Source: Staphylococcus croceilyticus (GTDB taxonomy: Bacteria > Bacillota > Bacilli > Staphylococcales > Staphylococcaceae). From it: a stretch of DNA of 42,819 nucleotides. Shown piece by piece: positions 38,017 to 42,819 of this stretch. How positions within the stretch are numbered: the stretch's first letter is position 1; the number at the start of each line of letters is the position of its first letter. The DNA is taken from the NCBI RefSeq assembly GCF_002902575.1, contig NZ_PPRD01000040.1, forward strand, positions 1 to 42,819. The letters are read 5' to 3'. The translations under genes were made by a program, and so were the position numbers. A model generated the notes under the pieces. The model worked only from the letters and a program-made list of their open reading frames with translations, was not told where the DNA came from and did not search any database.

Positions 38017-39090
38017 CTATTTTAACGACATTTTAAAGTTTAAGAAACTTTCGTTATATTCACCTAATGTTTTTTGACCTAAATCTTTATAAACTTCTAA
38101 ACGTTGTTGTTCTTTTTGAGTAGGATAGAAACGATGATCATCTCTTACTTCTTTAGGTAATAATTGACGAGCTGCTTTGTTAGGAGTTGCGTAACCTACC
38201 CACTCTGTATTTTGTTTATTATTTTTGGCATCTAATAAGAAGTTCATAAATTTATATGCACCTTCTTTATTTTGTGCAGTTTTCGGAATGACCATATTAT
38301 CAAACCATAAGTTTGAACCTTCTTTAGGGATAACATAGTTATATTTATCTCCACCTTCAACAAGTGGTGCTGCTACACCGCTCCATACAACTGCAATATT
38401 TCCTTCATTTTGTTGAAGCATCATTGTAACTTCATCACCTACCACACCTCTCACTTGTGGTGTAAGGTTTCTTAAATCCTTTTCAGCCTTTTTAATATGC
38501 TCAGGATTTTTATCATTTAAACTATAGCCTAATTTATTTAAAGATAATCCCATAATTTCACGCGCACCATCCACTAACAATACATCATTTTTAAATTTTG
38601 GTTGATATAAATCTTTCCAACTATCAAAATTTTCATTTGGATATGCTTTTTTATTATATAAAATACCTACAGTACCAAAGAAATAAGGTAATGAATATTG
38701 ATTATGAGGATCATATGTCATATTCATATAATCAGGATCAAGATTTTTTATATTCGGTATCTTTTTATGGTCTAAAGGAACTAATAAATTTTCACGTTTC
38801 AATTTTTGTACTGTATATTCACTTGGAAAAGCAACATCATAGTGTGTACCGCCATTTTTAATTTTAGCTTCCATTGCTTCGTTAGAATCAAATGTTTCGT
38901 ATACCACTTGGATACCTGTTTCTTTTTCAAACTTTTTAATTAAATCAGGATCAATATACTCTCCCCAGTTATAAACATAAATCTTTTCGCCAGTGTTCGT
39001 ATTGTCTTGAGATTTAAACCAATGACTGATACCTAAACATATTAATCCAATCACCAGAGCACCTAATATTAATTGTAAAAACTGTTTCAC
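38017..39090 (-). CDS. potD: spermidine/putrescine-binding protein PotD
   Basis: Substrate receptor of the polyamine ABC importer, 357 aa. It has an N-terminal hydrophobic helix (about 5-25) that anchors it outside the membrane; the C in LICLG is not in a proper lipobox, so it is probably not a lipoprotein. The mature part starts YVYNWGEYIDPDLIKKFEKETG, typical of PotD/PotF, followed by TFDSNEAM and VWSGVAAP. It starts with a GTG that overlaps the potC stop (GTGA). It is the last gene of the operon; I see no strong terminator after it. Confidence 0.96.
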   Translation of the reverse strand: MKQFLQLILGALVIGLICLGISHWFKSQDNTNTGEKIYVYNWGEYIDPDLIKKFEKETGIQVVYETFDSNEAMEAKIKNGGTHYDVAFPSEYTVQKLKRENLLVPLDHKKIPNIKNLDPDYMNMTYDPHNQYSLPYFFGTVGILYNKKAYPNENFDSWKDLYQPKFKNDVLLVDGAREIMGLSLNKLGYSLNDKNPEHIKKAEKDLRNLTPQVRGVVGDEVTMMLQQNEGNIAVVWSGVAAPLVEGGDKYNYVIPKEGSNLWFDNMVIPKTAQNKEGAYKFMNFLLDAKNNKQNTEWVGYATPNKAARQLLPKEVRDDHRFYPTQKEQQRLEVYKDLGQKTLGEYNESFLNFKMSLK

Positions 39091-39899
39091 TGCTGAACAC
39101 CTCGCTTAAAGGCTTGTCGTCGTTTTACAGCACGTTGAATAGCATAGTAACCAATTACGCCGAGGACAATAGCGGCAAATAAAATAGTAGATATCGCATT
39201 AATTTCCATACTGATACCTTTACGCGCCATCGCATATACTTCTACTGATAACACGCTAAACCCGTTACCAGTTACGAAGAAGCTGACTGTAAAATCATCT
39301 AATGAATACGTTAATGCCATAAAGAAACCACCAATAATGGCTGGCATTAAATTAGGAATCAGTATTCTTCCTAAGATTTGAGACTCAGTTGCTCCTAAAT
39401 CACGCGCAGCATCTAAAATATTATTGTTCATTTCATATAATTGAGGTAAAACGACTATAACAACAATAGGTATACAAAACGCAATATGTGAGGCAAGAAC
39501 AGTACCAAATCCCAAGCCTAACCCCGTTAAGTGACCCAGAGCAGTAAACATAATTAAGAATGATGCACCAATAACAACATCAGAAGATACCATTAACACG
39601 TTATTTAATGTTAGCAATGTTACCTTGAATTTTTTATTTCTTAAATAAAATAATGCAATCGCGCCAAATGTACCTATAATTGTAGAAATAGCGGCTGCTA
39701 ACAAAGCTACGGCAATCGTATTAAAAATAATAGACATCAGACGGTCATCTTGGAATAGCGTTTGATAGTGCTCCCAAGTGAAATGTTCAAAATGTATCAT
39801 ATTTCCAGCTGAATTAAATGAATAAAACATAAGAAAGAATATCGGAACGTATAAGACGACTAATAGGAGTCCAATATAAATTTTTCCATACCACTTCAC
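39087..39899 (-). CDS. potC: spermidine/putrescine ABC permease PotC
   Basis: One of two membrane-spanning permeases of the importer, 270 aa, about six helices. The cytoplasmic EAA loop that docks with the ATPase is AARDLGATESQILGRILIPN. The start is GTG at 39899, only five bases after potB. It overlaps potD by four bases, so translation is coupled along the operon. Confidence 0.95.
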   Translation of the reverse strand: MKWYGKIYIGLLLVVLYVPIFFLMFYSFNSAGNMIHFEHFTWEHYQTLFQDDRLMSIIFNTIAVALLAAAISTIIGTFGAIALFYLRNKKFKVTLLTLNNVLMVSSDVVIGASFLIMFTALGHLTGLGLGFGTVLASHIAFCIPIVVIVVLPQLYEMNNNILDAARDLGATESQILGRILIPNLMPAIIGGFFMALTYSLDDFTVSFFVTGNGFSVLSVEVYAMARKGISMEINAISTILFAAIVLGVIGYYAIQRAVKRRQAFKRGVQQ

Positions 39900-39904
39900 T
39901 TAAT

Positions 39905-40708
39905 TCACCCTCTTCCATCTGTTGATTTAGATTTAGTAATAATTAAAATAAATGCCATAAATACAATAAGTACAATAGCAATTGTAGAACCCATGCCATA
40001 GTTTTGAATAACTAAGAATTGTTCTTCAATTGAAGTACCAATATTAATGACTTTATTTCCAGCAATCAATCTTGTAATCATGAATAATGATAATGCTGGA
40101 ATAAATGTGACTTGAATACCTGTCATTACACCTTCTTTTGTTAATGGCATAATTACTTTTCTAAAAGTAGTGAAAGGATTAGCACCTAAATCACTTGAGG
40201 CTTGTAATAAATTGTTAGGTATTGCTTTCATACTATTAAAAATTGGCAAAATCATAAAAGGAATATATATATAACTTGCTACTAATAGAAACGCGCCCGG
40301 CGTAAATAACATATTTGCTGATGGAATATGTAAAAAGTTTAAAAATTTATTAATCATTCCTTCATGACTTAAAATACCGATGAAAGCATACGTCTTAAGT
40401 AATAAGTTAATCCAAGTCGGTATAATGAGTATAAGTAACCAAAGATTTTGATTTTTAGATGTACGTATAAAATAAGCTGCTGGATAACTAATAATCAATG
40501 TGACTATAGTAATCAACGCTGCATAAAAGATTGAATCCCACATCATTTTTAAATATTTCAATGAAAAGACTTGCTCATAATTAGTAAAGCTGAAGTGACC
40601 TTTTACATCAGTAAAAGAGAAATAAACAAGCAAAATCACAGGGATAATGATAAAGAACACCATCCATAAAAGATAAGGAATTATCAGTACCTTGTTAAGA
40701 TTACGCAT
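39905..40708 (-). CDS. potB: spermidine/putrescine ABC permease PotB
   Basis: The second permease, 267 aa, with about six membrane helices. Its EAA loop [20 protein letters not shown] lies at about two-thirds of the length. It begins inside the end of potA (8-base overlap) and is followed by potC after five bases. With PotC it forms the channel through which spermidine or putrescine enters. Confidence 0.95.
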   Translation of the reverse strand: MRNLNKVLIIPYLLWMVFFIIIPVILLVYFSFTDVKGHFSFTNYEQVFSLKYLKMMWDSIFYAALITIVTLIISYPAAYFIRTSKNQNLWLLILIIPTWINLLLKTYAFIGILSHEGMINKFLNFLHIPSANMLFTPGAFLLVASYIYIPFMILPIFNSMKAIPNNLLQASSDLGANPFTTFRKVIMPLTKEGVMTGIQVTFIPALSLFMITRLIAGNKVINIGTSIEEQFLVIQNYGMGSTIAIVLIVFMAFILIITKSKSTDGRG

Positions 40709-41795
40709 GATCTATATCCTCGTAACTTTCAATTCGTTTATCAAACTCTTCTTCAGTTTCTCCTGGCACCATGATATGTATTGCTTCAGGATCGAAGAAT
40801 AAGCCCACTTCACTGCCCACTTCAGCTTTTTTCGTTGATTGAATAACCCATTCATAACCTTTTCTATCTATACAGCAAATTTCATAATGCACACCTCTGA
40901 ATAGCATTGAATCTACTGTTGCTTTGAAAAGACCTTTATCAGCTTCAATTAAGGAAATATCTTCAGGACGAATCACGACTTCAACATTTTTATTAGTTGG
41001 AATACCAGCATCTACACATTCAAAATCTTGACCGTAAATATTTACTACAAAGTCCCTTACCATTGTTCCTTCGACTATATTAGATTCACCTATAAAGTCA
41101 GCAACAAAGCGGTTAACCGGTTCATCATATATATCTATTGGTGTACCAAATTGTTGAATTTTTCCATCCTTCATAACAAAGATGTAATCACTTAATGCTA
41201 ATGCTTCTTCTTGGTCATGTGTAACGAAGATGAAAGTAATGCCTAAGCGTTTTTGCAATTCACGTAATTCATATTGCATCTCTGTACGCAATTTTAAATC
41301 TAATGCTGATAATGATTCATCTAGTAGAAGAATCTCAGGCTCATTCACAATTGCTCTGGCAATCGCTACACGTTGCTTTTGTCCCCCACTCATTTCATTG
41401 ATATTGCGTTGTTCATAACCAGATAATTTTACTAGTTTTAACGCATCTTTAACTTTTTGATTAATTTCTTTTTTAGACTGTTTTTTTAGCTTCAATCCAA
41501 AAGCTATATTATCGAAAACATTCAAATGAGAAAATAATGCATAATCTTGGAACACTGTATTCACTTTACGCTTATTCGCTGGCAAGTTTCCGATTGATTT
41601 ATTTAGATAAATAATATCGCCATCATCTGGTTGTTCAAAACCTGCAATTAGCTTTAAAATTGTTGTTTTACCACACCCTGATGGGCCAAGTAATGTATAA
41701 AAGTGACCTGATTCAATTTCTAAGTCCATATTATCTAGAATCGTTACATCATCGTAACCTTTCGTTACATTTTTAAATGATAACAATGGCTCCAC
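40701..41795 (-). CDS. potA: spermidine/putrescine ABC ATPase PotA
   Basis: Energises the importer. This 364-aa protein has Walker A GPSGCGKT at 37-44, a Q-loop glutamine at 83 (VFQDY), the signature MSGGQKQ at 135-141, Walker B ending D159-E160, and an H-loop in THDQEEA. A C-terminal regulatory TOBE domain follows ([12 protein letters not shown]). The residue after the catalytic Glu is Ser (DES rather than the usual DEP), which I recall also in S. aureus PotA. It starts at a GTG eight bases after GGGGGA, 15 bases downstream of the regulator. Confidence 0.97.
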   Translation of the reverse strand: MEPLLSFKNVTKGYDDVTILDNMDLEIESGHFYTLLGPSGCGKTTILKLIAGFEQPDDGDIIYLNKSIGNLPANKRKVNTVFQDYALFSHLNVFDNIAFGLKLKKQSKKEINQKVKDALKLVKLSGYEQRNINEMSGGQKQRVAIARAIVNEPEILLLDESLSALDLKLRTEMQYELRELQKRLGITFIFVTHDQEEALALSDYIFVMKDGKIQQFGTPIDIYDEPVNRFVADFIGESNIVEGTMVRDFVVNIYGQDFECVDAGIPTNKNVEVVIRPEDISLIEADKGLFKATVDSMLFRGVHYEICCIDRKGYEWVIQSTKKAEVGSEVGLFFDPEAIHIMVPGETEEEFDKRIESYEDIDHA

Positions 41796-41810
41796 TTTAA
41801 TAATCCCCCT

Positions 41811-42350
41811 TTATAAATATGATGCTGTAGCAACAATTAAAATTTTAACTTCATTTTTCGTTTCATTATGTAATTGATGAATTTCATTTGCCCTAAAATA
41901 TAATACGTCTTCTTCTTTTGCTTGATATCGTTCTTTCCCTAAAGTAAGTGTGACACATCCTTCAAGACAATATATAAATGTGTCTGATTCAGAAGGTTCA
42001 AAGTGTTTATAAGAAGCGCCTGGTTTAATAGATAAGATCAGGGGTTCCATTTCAAACTCATTAGAGTTTGCAACTAACCAATTTAATATGTATCCTCTAT
42101 CATATTCGTCATAAATCGTTCTATCATCTTTCGTATAAAGCACTTTTTCTTTAGATTTCTCTTTAAAAAAGTCACTCGGTGATGTTCCTAATACTTCTAA
42201 TATATTTAAAAACGTTTCCATACTTGGCGAAGCATGTTGGCTTTCGATTTGCGAAATATAACCTTTTGATAAATCAGTACGCTCAGCTAATTCTTCTTGT
42301 GTTAAGTTTTTTTGACGTCGTAAATTTCGTAATTTAGTACCAATTTGCAT
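41811..42350 (-). CDS. XRE-family regulator with cupin domain
   Basis: This 179-aa protein has an N-terminal helix-turn-helix of the XRE/Cro type (LTQEELAERTDLSKGYISQIE, about 13-40) and a C-terminal cupin domain (about 105-175, SYKHFEPSESDTFIYCLEG, then VLYFRANEIHQLHN). The plan is that of PuuR-like regulators, which sense small metabolites, often polyamines. As the first gene of the regulator-potABCD operon, it probably controls polyamine uptake and its own synthesis. Ligand and sign of regulation are not shown. Confidence 0.9.
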   Translation of the reverse strand: MQIGTKLRNLRRQKNLTQEELAERTDLSKGYISQIESQHASPSMETFLNILEVLGTSPSDFFKEKSKEKVLYTKDDRTIYDEYDRGYILNWLVANSNEFEMEPLILSIKPGASYKHFEPSESDTFIYCLEGCVTLTLGKERYQAKEEDVLYFRANEIHQLHNETKNEVKILIVATASYL

Positions 42351-42365
42351 ATTTAACCACCTAAA

Positions 42366-42436
42366 AAAGCTGTATCATGTTTAGTAATATTAAACATTTT
42401 GTTTAATGCTTAATAAAAATAACAAAATACAGCTTT
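42366..42436 (-). promoter_or_regulatory. leader hairpin of the regulator-pot operon (attenuator-like)
   Basis: AAAGCTGTA and TACAGCTTT (42428-42436 and 42366-42374) are perfect inverted copies. On the minus strand the 3' arm is followed by TTTTTTAG, then AGGTGG and the regulator ATG. A terminator-like T-run directly before the ribosome-binding site could be an attenuator or occlude translation. The 53-base loop is long, and it may instead be a leftover terminator for upstream transcription. Confidence 0.4.
42389..42407. promoter_or_regulatory. palindromic operator candidate of the pot operon
   Basis: ATTAAAC-ATTTT-GTTTAAT is a perfect 7-5-7 inverted repeat, 39-57 bases upstream of the regulator start and inside the loop of the leader hairpin. 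It is a plausible site for autoregulation by the XRE-cupin protein. No second copy was found in the window. Confidence 0.45.
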
Positions 42437-42522
42437 AACTTCAATAGGTTTATAAAAATTATTCAAAATAAATCTTTTTAAGAGCTATTTAATTGAAAAA
42501 ATTGTGTCATTTAGAGTAACTA

Positions 42523-42738
42523 TTAGTTTTTACCGCTAAACGTTTGTTGATCCGGATGATTTTTTACATCTTGTACAGCTTTATAACTGTTATAACCACT
42601 TTTATCTTCAAATTCTTTGAATAACGTTTTTTCTTCCGCCTTACCAGGCACGATTTCTTTAAAACGTTTATAGTGAGCCATTAACTCAGCCCCATCAACT
42701 GACTGTTCATAATAGTTCTCTATTTTATTAAAAAGGTT
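42523..42738 (-). pseudogene. yktA: 5'-truncated UPF0223 (YktA) gene
   Basis: Reading from 42738 leftwards gives 71 codons, [19 protein letters not shown] ... [15 protein letters not shown] ... [13 protein letters not shown], ending SGKN then TAA. This is the C-terminal three-quarters of the 90-residue UPF0223 family. The family's first twenty or so residues, which include the IDLDW motif, are missing. The codon before the match is TAG, and the DNA upstream is a terminator hairpin, not coding sequence in any frame. No start codon lies near the truncated end; the first ATG is 20 codons in. I infer a deletion at about 42739-42745. Confidence 0.85.
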
Positions 42739-42745
42739 CTATGAG

Positions 42746-42796
42746 AAATGCGGTTGATGAAACAAATTGATTGTTTCATTAACCGCATTTTTTGTA
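42746..42796. terminator. 20-bp stem terminator abutting the truncated yktA
   Basis: A 20-bp stem (42746-42765 with 42771-42790, one G-T pair) with loop ATTGA is followed by TTTTTTG on the plus strand; on the minus strand the tract is TTTCTC. It most likely belongs to the gene beyond the right edge (pdhD in S. aureus) and has been brought next to yktA by the deletion. Bases 42797-42819 show nothing further. Confidence 0.85.
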
Positions 42797-42819
42797 TAAA
42801 AAGAGCGCAAATATCTCTA

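Noticed and set aside
40701-41795. PotA DES in place of DEP after Walker B, considered as a defect
   Set aside because: The catalytic Glu and every other ATPase motif are intact, and I recall the same residue in S. aureus PotA, so it looks like a normal genus variant.

Overview
The window is a low-GC Gram-positive core-genome segment from Staphylococcus. The protein sequences, the T-box-controlled pheST, the ctaA/ctaB/ctaM cluster, and the order uvrC-trxA-mutS2-polX ... typA ... mntH ... potABCD all match the chromosomal backbone of that genus. I see small recurrent differences from the S. aureus proteins I know, so it is probably a coagulase-negative species, which I cannot name. There is no insertion sequence, prophage, CRISPR array, tRNA or rRNA gene.

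Layout from left to right. Positions 1-394 are non-coding, with two Fur-box-like palindromes and a plus-strand terminator that no visible gene needs. 395-7732 holds minus-strand DNA-repair, redox and division genes (uvrC, trxA, mutS2, polX, cvpA-like, zapA), with rnhC divergent. 8917-9749 is an 830-bp gene-free stretch of staphylococcal-type intergenic repeats. 9750-14643 holds pheST with its T-box leader, a TrmH/SpoU methyltransferase and rpmF. 14729-21168 is the yceD/tmcAL/coaD/rsmD/ylbG/glpQ/ylbF/ylbC block, largely syntenic with the Bacillus subtilis ylb region. 21438-24001 makes haem O and haem A and matures the terminal oxidase (ctaM, ctaB, divergent ctaA). 24246-32836 holds pycA, ftsW, ylaN, two small conserved genes, typA and ylaF. 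32930-36069 holds a frameshifted inositol-monophosphatase gene, yktB and mntH with an MntR-type operator. 36153-37944 encodes two related membrane proteins of unknown function. 38017-42350 is a regulator-potABCD polyamine uptake operon. 42523-42738 is the 3' part of a UPF0223 (yktA) gene whose 5' end is missing.

How the genes work together: ctaA, ctaB and ctaM supply and fit haem A to the aa3-type oxidase; pycA feeds oxaloacetate to the TCA cycle; mntH and ylaN concern Mn and Fe homeostasis; the polyamine operon carries its own cupin-type regulator; pheST is controlled by tRNA-Phe charging. Most of the window is ordinary housekeeping DNA. The points worth a second look are the two broken genes (IMPase frameshift, yktA truncation), the possible iron-responsive small RNA beside uvrC, and the structured intergenic repeats at 9461-9674 and 24107-24235.
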